DNA of 64,000 nt from Pseudoalteromonas aurantia 208 (GTDB lineage: Bacteria > Pseudomonadota > Gammaproteobacteria > Enterobacterales > Alteromonadaceae). The notes beneath the pieces were generated by a model. It did no database searches and was not told the origin of the DNA. It was given only the letters and a program-made list of their open reading frames with translations. Where the stretch lies: the NCBI RefSeq assembly GCF_014858725.1, contig NZ_AQGV01000011.1, forward strand, positions 248,001 to 312,000. The letters run 5' to 3'. The position numbers and the translations under genes are program-made. Positions 26,813 to 37,467 of this stretch are shown piece by piece (the first letter of the stretch is position 1; the number at the start of each line of letters is the position of its first letter).

Positions 26813-27337
26813 ATGAATTTACTGAAGTATTTTAGCGTATTGTTATGCGTGATAAGTGTACTTGGATGTGCATCAAAACAACAGCAAATGTCGACTTTAG
26901 AAGTGCGCAGTATGCAAACGAAAGAATACGATAGTACGACTCAATTGGTGGTGTTTAAAGCGTTGATAAATGCATTGTTAGATAGAGGGTTTACCCTGAC
27001 ATCTTCTGACTCAGATGCTGGTGTGGTGTTAGCAAATAGTACGACGACACAAACGAATGGCACAGAAGTACTCACAAAAGCAGTTGCCACGTATTTTACT
27101 CTGGGCCTTAATTGGGTATTTGGTGATAATAACCTAGATGATACGATTTCCATTGATATCTCAGCCAATGTGACTCAGCTAAAAGGGATCACAAGAGTTA
27201 GGATTAATGCCATTGCAAAGCGTTTAAATAGCAGTGGAGAAGTCGTTGAATCTGACATGATTGTTGAACCACAATATTACAACTCAATTTTTGAACAAAT
27301 TGAAAAGTCGGTATTTTTAGAACAAAACCTCGATTAA
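26813..27337 (+). CDS. lipoprotein of unknown function
   Basis: The 174-residue product has a lipobox VLGCASK (Cys19) and a beta-rich domain resembling the small DUF4136/YajI-type lipoprotein folds (repeated TLTSSDSDAGVVLANSTTT-like strands, DTISIDISANVTQLKGIT). No specific family assigned. It probably works with its upstream partner at the outer membrane. Ends before a strong bidirectional terminator. Confidence 0.7.
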   Translation: MNLLKYFSVLLCVISVLGCASKQQQMSTLEVRSMQTKEYDSTTQLVVFKALINALLDRGFTLTSSDSDAGVVLANSTTTQTNGTEVLTKAVATYFTLGLNWVFGDNNLDDTISIDISANVTQLKGITRVRINAIAKRLNSSGEVVESDMIVEPQYYNSIFEQIEKSVFLEQNLD

Positions 27338-27353
27338 AGCGACCATGCTATCC

Positions 27354-27393
27354 AAAATAAGAACTGAAATAGGTGGTATTCAGTTCTTATTTT
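27354..27393. terminator. bidirectional terminator
   Basis: A perfect 15-bp stem (27354-27368 with 27379-27393) around a 10-base loop is A-rich on one side and T-rich on the other. It separates the lipoprotein pair from the convergent HAD gene. Confidence 0.88.
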
Positions 27394-27413
27394 ATCGATA
27401 TAAAGCGCTTCTG

Positions 27414-28181
27414 CTATGAGGCGCGTTTTGTCTCGAGTAAAGCTTGCAAATGTGTATATATGGTATTTTTGCATACCAGAGTATGGGGGCGGGTGAGCGA
27501 TATACCACGGCCTACCACAACCGCTTTTTTTGCCGCATTTAACATCGCGACGTCATTGTGATCATTGCCAAAACACATGGTTGACGACAGGTCGAGCTGC
27601 AATAATTGTAGCGCAGAAAGTTTGTTGCTTTGTTCAGTGACAATATCAAAGCAATCCGTACCACTATGGTGATAAAAAGAGAACTTATCAAAATGTTGCT
27701 CACAGTAGGCTTTTATTTCTTTATAACGACTTCCTTCAAGCACTAAGAGCTTGATGACTTGTTGTTCACGTAAGCTCGCATTACAAGCTGGAGGAGTGCC
27801 AAGCTTAGCGACCCACTGATGAAATTCATGCGGCTTGTCTGAAATTGCATAATCGTAATGCCCGTCATAAAGGTAAGCAATGCCTTCACGGTCAAGCCAT
27901 TCAAGTAACTGTACTATTTGTGCTTTATTAAAAGCATTTGCATTGGTGACTTGCTGCGCTTTGCTGATCATTGCCCCATTGCATCCAATTAAGGTGTGAT
28001 CCCAAAAGTGTTTGGGTAGGACTGGCAACGTATCTCTTAATGGTCGGGCTGTTGCAAAGTAAGTATTAATACCTGCGGCCTCTAATTCTATGAGCGTGTC
28101 ACTGAGTGCGCTAGTGAGAGGTTTGCCTTCAAAAATAAGTGTTCCGTCTAAATCGAAAACAAAGTTTTTAATACCCTTCAT
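27414..28181 (-). CDS. HAD-superfamily phosphatase (Cof-type)
   Basis: The 255-residue product has the HAD signature at the start (FVFDLDGTLI, nucleophile Asp and acid Asp), motif II in YFATARP, a Lys in motif III, and the metal-binding FGNDHNDVAML near the C-terminus. A cap of the Cof/YbjI class lies between. These enzymes hydrolyse sugar or nucleotide phosphates; the substrate is unassigned. Confidence 0.88.
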   Translation of the reverse strand: MKGIKNFVFDLDGTLIFEGKPLTSALSDTLIELEAAGINTYFATARPLRDTLPVLPKHFWDHTLIGCNGAMISKAQQVTNANAFNKAQIVQLLEWLDREGIAYLYDGHYDYAISDKPHEFHQWVAKLGTPPACNASLREQQVIKLLVLEGSRYKEIKAYCEQHFDKFSFYHHSGTDCFDIVTEQSNKLSALQLLQLDLSSTMCFGNDHNDVAMLNAAKKAVVVGRGISLTRPHTLVCKNTIYTHLQALLETKRAS

Positions 28182-28436
28182 GTTACTCCTTGGTTATCTC
28201 AAATCAGGACTATTTTGCAATGAAAGTAGGGTTATTGTCTAAAGGTTTATTCTGAATTTAATCAGCCTATATTGAATTGTCGTTTTAAGCTGTGTTTTTC
28301 TATTTGTAAATTGTAACATTATGATTTTATTTATTATAAATATGATAGGAAACTTTTATAAAACTGATAAGACGTCGCGTTAGTAACGACCTACAGTGGC
28401 CTTGGAACTTTTCGAAAAAAGTAAATTGGAGCTGGA

Positions 28437-30056
28437 ATGAAAAAAATAACATTAGCTACATTGGTATTGCTATATGGTAATCGGGTTTGGGCAGCAGACG
28501 TAATTGAGCCGCCAATGGCGAGTATTCCTGCAGGGAGTTTTACGGTACAAACCGAAAATGATGAAAGTTATGATGTCACGGTGCCCGCATTTCAGATGGC
28601 TAAATATGAATTGACCGTTGCTGAATATAGCCGATTTATTTCTGACACAGGATATGAAAGTGCGAACAATTGCTCACATCGTATTGATTCAGGGTGGTTT
28701 AGCGGTCCGAGTGATGGTAGTTGGGACAATAATATATATCGGTTCTCAGAGTTTCATCCTGTTGTATGTATTAACTATGATAATGCCGTTGCGTATACGC
28801 AGTGGTTATCACGTAAAACGGGCAAAGATTATCGTTTGTTGTCTGAAGCTCAGTGGCAATATGTTGTTGAAAGTGGCGGATTACAAGAATACATAAAAGC
28901 AGAGGGTAAAAAGCGTGAGCAAATATGTGATGTGGCTAATTTGGCTGATTTACATGCTCAAAATATGTCTGAAAAATTATACGGTGCGTCTTACACTGCA
29001 GCTTATAATGTTGAGAACTGTAGCGATAAAGAGGTAACGCTCGCTATGGTTGGTATGTATAAAGCCGATAAATATGGTGTGCATGATTTAGTGGGTAACG
29101 CGAACGAAATTATGGCAGATTGTTATGTTAGTGATACCGATAAGTTGAAAAGTGAAGGTGTCACCAAGACTGGAAAGGAGTGCAAAGCCTTTTTTTCTAA
29201 GGGTGGCGCTTGGCATTGGGGAATTCAAAATGTATTGGAGCGTTCTCAAAAAAGCCGGGACTTTTTAGGGGCAATTGAAGGGTTTCGTATAGTGCGTGAT
29301 ACCGCTGGACAACAGCTTGAGTCGCAAGAAGGCTCTACTTGGTTTGTGAACACGCTTAAAAAAGAACAGGTAAAAGCTAGGCGAGTACATGCACAAGTAG
29401 CAAATTACCCAAAGCAAGTGACGGGCGTAAAGCTCACTGAATTTAAAGAGAAAGTGGAGTTAAGTTGGCAGCTAAGTAATGATGAAATACAGCCAACATA
29501 TCAAGTGATCAGACAAGATCTTTTGAATAATCATAAAGAGGTTATTGTTGGCTCTGGTATAAATGGGCGAGTTACAGACTTAAACCCTCTACCACATAAA
29601 GCGCGTTATTCTGTGGTTGCTTATTATGGTGATAGGCCGAGCTTACACAGCGAAACGATTGACACATCGGCCTATATTACACATGCCATACCAGGGAAAA
29701 TTGAAGGGGAGGCCTTTTCACAAGGTACTGATATTGAAGTTATGAACTCAGTGCAAGAAGTGAAAGAGGACCGCGTGTTTGCAAGCTTAGGCTTGGCGAA
29801 AGCACAGTACAAAATTGATGTATCAACGGCGGGGCAATATGCTTTGCAGCCGAGGGTGTATCATACGGGCAGCAGCAAGCGTGTTGAAGTTAAGCTTAAT
29901 GGTCGAGTGATTACGTCATTTTCGACTTCGTCTGAGCAAGGGTGGCAAGTTGTCCAAGATGTACACATCAACTTACCCAAAGGTGAGCATACATTGTCAT
30001 TGCAAGGGCTTGAAGCTCGGTTGTCGGTTAATTGGATGGATATACGGCGTTTATAG
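28437..30056 (+). CDS. secreted formylglycine-generating-enzyme-like protein with C-terminal beta-sandwich
   Basis: The 539-residue product has a signal peptide (residues 1-19) and an FGE-sulfatase/SUMF1 domain (about 25-285). Visible are ASIPAGSF, YELTVAEYSRFI, HPVVCINYDNAVAYTQWLS, DLVGNANEIMADC and GAWHWGI near FLGAIEGFRIVRD. A fibronectin-like segment (about 320-400) follows. The C-terminal ~110 residues look like a carbohydrate-binding sandwich (VEVKLNGRVITSF...TLSLQGL). The Cys pair of true FGE is not evident, so it may be a PvdO/EgtB-like member rather than an active sulfatase maturase. It sits beside a CadC-type regulator. Confidence 0.8.
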   Translation: MKKITLATLVLLYGNRVWAADVIEPPMASIPAGSFTVQTENDESYDVTVPAFQMAKYELTVAEYSRFISDTGYESANNCSHRIDSGWFSGPSDGSWDNNIYRFSEFHPVVCINYDNAVAYTQWLSRKTGKDYRLLSEAQWQYVVESGGLQEYIKAEGKKREQICDVANLADLHAQNMSEKLYGASYTAAYNVENCSDKEVTLAMVGMYKADKYGVHDLVGNANEIMADCYVSDTDKLKSEGVTKTGKECKAFFSKGGAWHWGIQNVLERSQKSRDFLGAIEGFRIVRDTAGQQLESQEGSTWFVNTLKKEQVKARRVHAQVANYPKQVTGVKLTEFKEKVELSWQLSNDEIQPTYQVIRQDLLNNHKEVIVGSGINGRVTDLNPLPHKARYSVVAYYGDRPSLHSETIDTSAYITHAIPGKIEGEAFSQGTDIEVMNSVQEVKEDRVFASLGLAKAQYKIDVSTAGQYALQPRVYHTGSSKRVEVKLNGRVITSFSTSSEQGWQVVQDVHINLPKGEHTLSLQGLEARLSVNWMDIRRL

Positions 30057-30212
30057 TTTTTATTGTTGTCAAACAGTAAGTATAAGGACGTACTTGTTGT
30101 TTGAAATTCAATCTATTTATTTTGCAGCAAAGCGAACGTTGGATTATTTTGGTTTGCAAATACTCATTTAAAGATTAATCTATCAACTAATGACAGTTGC
30201 TATAAAATAATA

Positions 30213-32174
30213 ATGATTAATTTTTTAAACTTTCAATTTGATGTAGAGCAAGGTTTACTTTCCCAAGAACAGCAGTTTGTTTCATTGAACCATACCCAAA
30301 TACAGTTACTTACTTTACTTATTAGTGAGCCAGCAAGGGTGTTTAGTAAAGAGGAAATATTGGCAGCAGTATGGCAACACAAAGTGGTGTCAGAACAAGT
30401 CATATTTCAAAACATCAGCCAGTTACGTGCATTACTGGGTGAAAGTGCCATTAGAACCTTTCCAAAGAAAGGGTATCAATGGAATATTCCTTTAGAAGAT
30501 ATAGGCAATGTACATTCAATAACGGAACCAGAGTCTGCGTCTAGTGAATTAACCAGCGTAAGACCTGCAACGAACAAAATAGAGCCATTATCAGTTAAGT
30601 TAAGCAACGCAACATCTTTAAGTGGCGAACATAAATGTGCGAGTTATAAGAAGCGTTCTTATAACTCGTTTGTTTATGCTGGGGTTATACTTTGTATTAG
30701 TTTATTTTTCATTATATATATTTCAGCAAGTAGCGTATTTAATGGCAAGCATTTTGTTGATTCTCAGTTTGATAGTGTATTTTTACCACTTACTTTACAA
30801 AGCAATAAAAAATTGGCTCAAGAAACTGAGCAATTAAATCAATTACTGAGTAGTGAATTTAATATACCGAGCAATAAACTAGAACATGTGAATGAAGGGC
30901 AGTTTTTTAACTCGCCTTACATGACTTATCATACACTGCAAAAGGATAACACGGCGCTTTTGTTTTCGGGCACACTGTATGAGAATTATAATGAAGCCAC
31001 TAAGCTATTTCAGCCTTATATGTTTGAGCTTTTAATACAAGGTTATGAACGGCAATGGGTCAGTTATTTATACGCGCAAGATATGACAGAGTTGAGTGGT
31101 AAAGTCATCGAACAAATGCGTATATTGAGTAACTCTCGTTATTTTATTCAGCAGCAAAGTGCGAATGTTTCAGCAGAGTTAGTGTTATTAAATGGCCAGT
31201 TCCCACTAAACTTAAGTGTGCTACAAAAACTAGCTGAACGGTTTATCGATGAAGACAAGTTCGATGCTGCTGATGGTTACATAGAGCAGCTTTTAACATT
31301 AAGTACGGAACGACAACATGCCTTGTATTATGCTTATGGCAAGTGGCTAAAAGGTGCGTTATTTGCCGCAAAAGGCAAGCAAGCGCTGGCACTGGCACTC
31401 TATGAGCAGGCGAATACGCTATTCTCAGACACTTTGCTATATGGTTTGCAAAGTGAGGTGAATAAATCACTTGCTGATTTGGCTCATGACAATCGTGACT
31501 ATGACAAAGTCAAAGCGTATTTATATGCAGCAGCCAGCTTAGCGCGTTTAGCAAGAAAACCGGTACAGGAAATTCGTGCATATACGTTGTTGTCAATTAA
31601 GGCGCGTAAATTTGGCTTTGACAAAGCCAGTTATGATCATCTTTATCAAGCCAAAACGTTATTGGCAGAATATGAACTAGATGGTTCTCACTATATGCTG
31701 CCCTTTTACCACTTTGCTTTATTTGCATCGACTACTGAGGAGAAACAGCACTTTTTTCATGAAGTATTACGAATGCCGGTTACACCAGACAATGAATGGG
31801 TTTTTTTTAGTGCTGTTGAAGCCTTAAGTAAGCTATATCTAAGAAAAAATGACTTTAGTGCAGCAAAAGCAGTGATTGTTCAAGTTAAAAAACCTGCGTT
31901 AAAGGCTTACTTAGATGCACAATATCATCAAGCAAATGGCGATGCTCCTCAGGCAATATTGTCAGCGCAAGATGCGTTTAATTTTAGCCGTACACAACAT
32001 ACACTGTGGCTCAGTTTAAATAGTGCCCTATTATTATTAGAGCTTGCAAATACGACGCACAACTTAGAAGTGTCAGAGTATCGCGTTTTTATTGAGTCGA
32101 ATGCTAATCTTAGCTGGTTACAATGGCGTCAAGCGCGTTTAGCTCAGGTCGGTATAGCAGTACCAGCGTCGTGA
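30213..32174 (+). CDS. membrane winged-helix regulator (CadC-like) with TPR-like C-terminus
   Basis: The 653-residue product has an N-terminal OmpR-type winged helix (about 1-95: LNHTQIQLLTLLISEPARVFSKEEIL, then VIFQNISQLRALLG and FPKKGYQW). A single membrane segment lies at about 152-174 (FVYAGVILCISLFFIIYISA), followed by a long periplasmic helical domain with TPR-like repeats. This is the layout of CadC/ToxR-type one-component sensors. The signal is unknown. It follows the FGE-like gene after 156 bp, so joint control is plausible. Confidence 0.85.
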   Translation: MINFLNFQFDVEQGLLSQEQQFVSLNHTQIQLLTLLISEPARVFSKEEILAAVWQHKVVSEQVIFQNISQLRALLGESAIRTFPKKGYQWNIPLEDIGNVHSITEPESASSELTSVRPATNKIEPLSVKLSNATSLSGEHKCASYKKRSYNSFVYAGVILCISLFFIIYISASSVFNGKHFVDSQFDSVFLPLTLQSNKKLAQETEQLNQLLSSEFNIPSNKLEHVNEGQFFNSPYMTYHTLQKDNTALLFSGTLYENYNEATKLFQPYMFELLIQGYERQWVSYLYAQDMTELSGKVIEQMRILSNSRYFIQQQSANVSAELVLLNGQFPLNLSVLQKLAERFIDEDKFDAADGYIEQLLTLSTERQHALYYAYGKWLKGALFAAKGKQALALALYEQANTLFSDTLLYGLQSEVNKSLADLAHDNRDYDKVKAYLYAAASLARLARKPVQEIRAYTLLSIKARKFGFDKASYDHLYQAKTLLAEYELDGSHYMLPFYHFALFASTTEEKQHFFHEVLRMPVTPDNEWVFFSAVEALSKLYLRKNDFSAAKAVIVQVKKPALKAYLDAQYHQANGDAPQAILSAQDAFNFSRTQHTLWLSLNSALLLLELANTTHNLEVSEYRVFIESNANLSWLQWRQARLAQVGIAVPAS

Positions 32175-32192
32175 GTTAAACCATTGGTGCTT

Positions 32193-33308
32193 TTAAAACA
32201 GTACATTGTTAGAATCTTGAGGGTTTTCTTTAAAGAGAAAGCGTAGTTCGTGTGGTGGTTTTTTTAAGGTACCTAATAAGGTGGTTACCTTCTCGGCATT
32301 ACCATTAAAGTTGTGAATGAGTTGGTAAAGATCATCACCAGAGTCTGTAATGAGTTTATCTAAGTCACTTTCATCTTGTAAATCAAACTGAGACACCAAC
32401 CCAGACTCAAAAAGCTGAGACTTTAAGTGGCTTTTCGAATTATTAACCGAGCTCTGAATACTGTCTAAAATGGCTTTGTTATGGGTTTCAATTGATAGGA
32501 TCTGCGCGACCAAGCTGGCTTGACGCATTATATGCGTAATGGCCATTTCAAGTGCATCCATGAGGTGTGCAATTACATCTAATTGTTCACCAACATTCTT
32601 AGCTAAAAACACCACTGATTGCCAATTAAAAATAACCGCCCCTTGAGCAAGCTTATGAATATGGTCCAGATCTTTGTGGTGGCTCAGTAGTTCTTTTTCT
32701 AATTTGGCAACGTGATTGGATGAGCTAACGGTGTTTTTAGTCTGTTTAAAGTGAATCACACCATTGAGGTTTAATGAGTGCACAGTATTGAGTAATACTT
32801 GTGTTAGACTTTTCATATCAGCACAATAATGGCTAGCCTGCATAAATAAGCTAATGGCCTTCATGTAGGCGTTTTGTTTTTGTAAATCAAGTAACAGAGA
32901 CTCCGTTTCGTCAATGGTATCGAGTGCTTCATAGTGTTGCTGTTCAGCCGTAAGAATGGCTTCAACTTTAATTTTTATTTCATCTGGATGTACTGTTTTA
33001 GAGATGAAATCGTTGGCGCCTATTTCGTAAGCTTTGATATGGCCATCAACGGAAGTGAGACTAGAAATAAATACGATGGGTGTTGTTTGCATGACCTGCA
33101 TATTTCTAAGTTGCGTACATACTTCAAACCCAGAAATCCCAGTCATAACCACATCAAGCAGAATTAAGTCAGGTTTAAAAGTTTGTGCACGTTCTACACC
33201 TTGCTCACCTGAGCATGCAACATCTACCGTGAAATGAGCAAAGGTTTTTTGTAATAACGTGCGGTAGAAATCTTCATCGTCAATAATTAGAATTCGTGGT
33301 GTTGTCAC
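32193..33308 (-). CDS. response regulator with unrecognised helical output domain
   Basis: The 371-residue product has an N-terminal receiver domain (1-125): acidic pocket DD at 10-11, phospho-acceptor Asp52 in LILLDVVMTG, Ser in VFISSL and Lys in FISKTVHP. The remaining ~245 residues are helical, with a coiled-coil, no HTH, GGDEF, EAL or HPt signature recognised. No histidine kinase gene is adjacent. It may act by protein contact (inference). Confidence 0.85.
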   Translation of the reverse strand: MTTPRILIIDDEDFYRTLLQKTFAHFTVDVACSGEQGVERAQTFKPDLILLDVVMTGISGFEVCTQLRNMQVMQTTPIVFISSLTSVDGHIKAYEIGANDFISKTVHPDEIKIKVEAILTAEQQHYEALDTIDETESLLLDLQKQNAYMKAISLFMQASHYCADMKSLTQVLLNTVHSLNLNGVIHFKQTKNTVSSSNHVAKLEKELLSHHKDLDHIHKLAQGAVIFNWQSVVFLAKNVGEQLDVIAHLMDALEMAITHIMRQASLVAQILSIETHNKAILDSIQSSVNNSKSHLKSQLFESGLVSQFDLQDESDLDKLITDSGDDLYQLIHNFNGNAEKVTTLLGTLKKPPHELRFLFKENPQDSNNVLF

Positions 33309-33418
33309 AGGCTTGTCCTAATGTATGAAGGTCACAGATTTATTCAATATAGTGCAAACAAGGATAAATGAAACTTTATCACCCGTGCAGGTAATTTTAA
33401 TTGTATTTATATAAGTAA

Positions 33419-33607
33419 CCTCAGCTCTGGATAAGCGAATTTGCCCAATAAAGCTATTTTTCTCACTCTCGGCGTTGCTTTCATTTGTAATAGCCCGCTG
33501 TTACTGCATAAAAGCGCCTTGATTTTGCACAAAATATCATTATTGGATTGTACGTAAGTTTGTTTACAAAACATTTTCTATTCCAAAACCCTTATCCAAA
33601 CCTGAGG
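33419..33607. mobile_element. 189-bp MITE-like element, copy 2
   Basis: Same length, terminal inverted repeats (CCTCAGCTCTGGATAAG and its imperfect reverse complement) and near-identical sequence as 11521-11709. The flanks share AAGTAA: it ends at 33418 on the left and begins 2 bp after the right end, at 33610. Aligned as 8-mers, ATAAGTAA and TGAAGTAA agree at 6 of 8 positions, consistent with a degraded target duplication. Non-coding. Confidence 0.85.
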
Positions 33608-33861
33608 TGAAGTAATAAGTGTTTGAGGTGCTAATTATCGATTGATTAGGGAGTGCAGCAATCGAGGCGTCATATACCAGTGATGATTGAATGTTGCGTA
33701 TTTCGAACTAACCGAATGATTTTCATTAATAAGGTGTAACATTGAACTATGACCTAAGTCATGAGTTTGCAATTTATTAAAAATATCTTACATTTTGATC
33801 TTGAGTATTCTGAGAATGGCCTCAATACTATTAGTGAGGTAAGCAAAAAAAAGGATACCCT

Positions 33862-34218
33862 ATGAAAATTAATCTTTCAGGCCACCACGTAGATGTTACT
33901 GATTCAGTGAAAAGCCACGTCCAAGAAAAGTTTGCCAAAATAGCGAGTCACTTTCCTTCACTGTTGTCGATTGACATAATTATCAGTAACGAGCATAAAA
34001 AGTTTTACACTGAAATTACAACTACCTATTCAGGTGTGAGTATTTCAGTAAAAGGTGAGAATGAAGTAATGTACCCAGCGATCGCAAGTGCAGCAAAAAA
34101 ATTAGATGCCGCACTTAAACATCGTAAAGGTCAGTTAAAAGCCAATTTACATGCAAAGCCTGTTAGCACAACACCGGAAATAGCACACGAAATCATCCAG
34201 GAAATGGAATTACGTTAA
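33862..34218 (+). CDS. hpf: ribosome hibernation promoting factor (HPF/RaiA family)
   Basis: The short-type factor (118 residues) binds the 30S decoding centre and stabilises idle 70S or 100S ribosomes. Visible are MKINLSGHHVDVTDSVKSHV shortened, the central beta-sheet residues VSISVKGENEVMYPAIASAAKKLDAALKHRKGQ, and a short C-terminus as in E. coli HPF/YfiA. AAAAAGGA is a strong ribosome site. It stands alone (no rpoN beside it). The 3' end is a terminator. Confidence 0.92.
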   Translation: MKINLSGHHVDVTDSVKSHVQEKFAKIASHFPSLLSIDIIISNEHKKFYTEITTTYSGVSISVKGENEVMYPAIASAAKKLDAALKHRKGQLKANLHAKPVSTTPEIAHEIIQEMELR

Positions 34219-34250
34219 GCTGAGATAAATCTCGACATTTAAGATGAATA

Positions 34251-34273
34251 GGGCCTAGATAGGCCCTTTTTTT
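34251..34273 (+). terminator. rho-independent terminator of hpf
   Basis: The stem GGGCCTA / TAGGCCC with a GA loop is followed by seven T. It lies immediately before the next gene. Confidence 0.92.
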
Positions 34274-34312
34274 ATGTTAGACTCGGCTTCTTTTCACTTT
34301 TTAATAAAAACT

Positions 34313-35230
34313 ATGGCTGATTATCAAGCAGTATTAGATCGAGTCATTGATCATATAAAGCCCTTACTATATCAAGGCACTGTCGCCGACTATATACCTG
34401 CACTTGCAGAGCAAAGCTTAGGGCAGTTCTCAATTGCAATTCAAACCAATGATGGTCAAAGCTTCAGTGCCGGTGATATTGACGCACGTTTTACAGTGCA
34501 GTCTGTATCAAAAGTAATGACCTTAACTATGGCACTACAACGCTACGGTGATGAGTTATGGCAGCGTGTGGGAAAAGAGCCTTCAGGTACCGCTTTTAAT
34601 TCACTGACTCAATTAGAGTTCGAAAATGGCTTACCAAGAAATCCATTTATTAATGCTGGGGCAATCGTGACGTGCGACGCCCTATATTCTCGCTTAGGTG
34701 CGCCAATTCATACAATGTTAGAGCATTATCGCGCACAATCAGGCAATGACAAAGTTAAAATAAATAAACGAGTTGCACAGTCTGAATTTGAGCATCGGTA
34801 TAGAAATGCGGCGATGGCTTATTTGATGAAGTCATTCGGTAACTTTAACAATGACGTAGAAGAAGTGTTGTGGTCTTATTTTAATTATTGTGCGATTGAA
34901 CTAGACTGTGTGGAGCTGGCTAAGACCTTTTCATACTTATCAAACCAAGGTTATTGCCAACACAGTAAACAACAGTTATTGACAGCTAAGCAAACGAAGC
35001 AATTAAACTCGTTATTATTTACCAGTGGTTTGTATGATGCTGCGGGAGATTTTGCGTATCGTGTTGGTATGCCGGGTAAGTCAGGCGTAGCGGGCGGTAT
35101 TATTGCGGTGTTGCCGAATCAATTTACGGTGGCCGTATGGTCACCTGGACTTGATAAGGTTGGCAATTCTGTGGCAGGTATTGCCGCACTCGAATTCTTA
35201 AGTGAAGAACTCGGCACGGCTATTTTTTAA
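34313..35230 (+). CDS. glsA: glutaminase
   Basis: The enzyme hydrolyses glutamine to glutamate and ammonia. The 305-residue product has the serine-dependent beta-lactamase-like fold, with FTVQSVSKVMTL (nucleophile SxxK), NPFINAGAI, EFEHRYRNAAMAYLMKSFGNF and GKSGVAGGIIAV. It closely resembles E. coli YneH/GlsB, which also begins with MA-type residues; hence the ATG at 34313 rather than 34274, which lies directly on the terminator. Confidence 0.93.
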   Translation: MADYQAVLDRVIDHIKPLLYQGTVADYIPALAEQSLGQFSIAIQTNDGQSFSAGDIDARFTVQSVSKVMTLTMALQRYGDELWQRVGKEPSGTAFNSLTQLEFENGLPRNPFINAGAIVTCDALYSRLGAPIHTMLEHYRAQSGNDKVKINKRVAQSEFEHRYRNAAMAYLMKSFGNFNNDVEEVLWSYFNYCAIELDCVELAKTFSYLSNQGYCQHSKQQLLTAKQTKQLNSLLFTSGLYDAAGDFAYRVGMPGKSGVAGGIIAVLPNQFTVAVWSPGLDKVGNSVAGIAALEFLSEELGTAIF

Positions 35231-35259
35231 CTTGAGCTCAGTGTTTTTCTTACTGGGTA

Positions 35260-36564
35260 TCATTTATCCCAGTAAGAAGTTTCCAGTGAATCTTCACGTT
35301 CAGGTAATCCACGAGAAAGGCGTGGAGAGTGCTGTACCAATACTTCATAGCTTGCTCGGTTAGCGTATTTACTAATTTGTGCAAGAGACGAGTAAGTGAT
35401 GGCTGCTTGTTCATGCTTTGCCGAGTTTGGCACATTCAATTTGTGATACTCGTTCGCAGATAAATCATGTAAAACGGCCGCTAGCGCACAATCACCAGCC
35501 CCATTGGTATTTTTAATGGTATCTGGGCCACCCATATAAGGTGCTGTATGACTATAAGCACGAATTGGGTTTGGGCAATCCGCTTTACGCATCGCACGTG
35601 AGAATTCGTATTGGTTAAATTCAGGAATAGCACCTGGTAATAAAGGGTATTCAGTTTCACGTTTTACGCTGTCTTCAACATAACCCGCCATAAATAAGCC
35701 TTTGGGCCCTGCTGTACAGATAACCAAATCAACCCAATCAAGCGCTTTATCGGCAGCAAGTAGCGGATCCGAGAAGCCTGTAATCGCTTCACCTTCCTCT
35801 TCATTCATTGCTAAAATATCGACATGCTTAGCGACAAATTCAGCCCACCAACTAGGATCTTGTTCGATTAAGAACTTAGTGCCTAAAGTTAATACCACAG
35901 GTACACCAGCTTGGTTCGCATATTCAACCGCTTGCATGGTTGCTTGCGTCATTGTTTCATCACCAGTGGTACGCATTAAATATGCGCTAATCACCAAGGC
36001 TGACGCGTCTTGGATCAAGCTTTGTGAAATAGATTCAGGACGCAGATAGTTCATTAATCCAGCGCTGATAGCAAATGTGCGTTCGCCACTGTCATCAATC
36101 AATGTAAAGCAACGACCAATAGGGCCATCAACAGGCTGTAAATGATCAAGGTCAACACGGCTAGATGTATTACATAAAAACTTATAAGCGTAGCTACCTA
36201 TATTGATATTTTCACTCATCACGCCAAGTAATACTGAGCGATCATCTGCAAGCACTGAGTAATTGTGCATGGTATTACCAATGGTGCCACCAGCAAACTC
36301 GTAATCAACCATATCTTCGCGCTTTAAACGCTCGTATAACGCATTGGTAATATCACTGGCTATCACTTGCGACATACCACGCTGCAGGCCAAATTCATCA
36401 AGAAAGGCTTGATCTACTTTGGCTTCAATATCTACGACAATTTGGTCAATGCCACATATATAGCTGCGTTTTAATCTGTCGTCATTGCCCAATTGGTTTA
36501 TTAGAGGGTCTTTTTCTTCCACTGGAAAATAGTGTTTATGCCTACGGCGTCCCGGAAATTTCAT
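35260..36564 (-). CDS. gsk: inosine/guanosine kinase
   Basis: The enzyme phosphorylates inosine and guanosine to IMP and GMP (purine salvage). The 434-residue product equals the E. coli Gsk length and its start MKFPGRRRHKHYFPV. The PfkB-type catalytic signature NTNGAGDCALAAVLHDL and the substrate region GGTIGNTMHNYSVLADDRSVLLG are present. It stands as one gene, with no evident operon. Confidence 0.96.
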   Translation of the reverse strand: MKFPGRRRHKHYFPVEEKDPLINQLGNDDRLKRSYICGIDQIVVDIEAKVDQAFLDEFGLQRGMSQVIASDITNALYERLKREDMVDYEFAGGTIGNTMHNYSVLADDRSVLLGVMSENINIGSYAYKFLCNTSSRVDLDHLQPVDGPIGRCFTLIDDSGERTFAISAGLMNYLRPESISQSLIQDASALVISAYLMRTTGDETMTQATMQAVEYANQAGVPVVLTLGTKFLIEQDPSWWAEFVAKHVDILAMNEEEGEAITGFSDPLLAADKALDWVDLVICTAGPKGLFMAGYVEDSVKRETEYPLLPGAIPEFNQYEFSRAMRKADCPNPIRAYSHTAPYMGGPDTIKNTNGAGDCALAAVLHDLSANEYHKLNVPNSAKHEQAAITYSSLAQISKYANRASYEVLVQHSPRLSRGLPEREDSLETSYWDK

Positions 36565-36706
36565 GTTATACCCGTGTGTTTGAGCTCAAGAAATAAAAAA
36601 AGCGGCGAATTATAGCGTAAGTGTGCCGTGTTGAGCCACGTCATTTTGGTAATTTTAGCAATAATATGTGGTATATTTGCTCTTGACGAATCCTTATTAA
36701 TAGTAG

Positions 36707-37374
<668 letters not shown>

Positions 37375-37467
37375 CGGCACCTCCTTATTTGTGAGAGAAA
37401 AAACACATATGGCAGAATTGCAGGGATGTATTGCAATAGCATGACACTCGCATCGAAAAGATGCATT

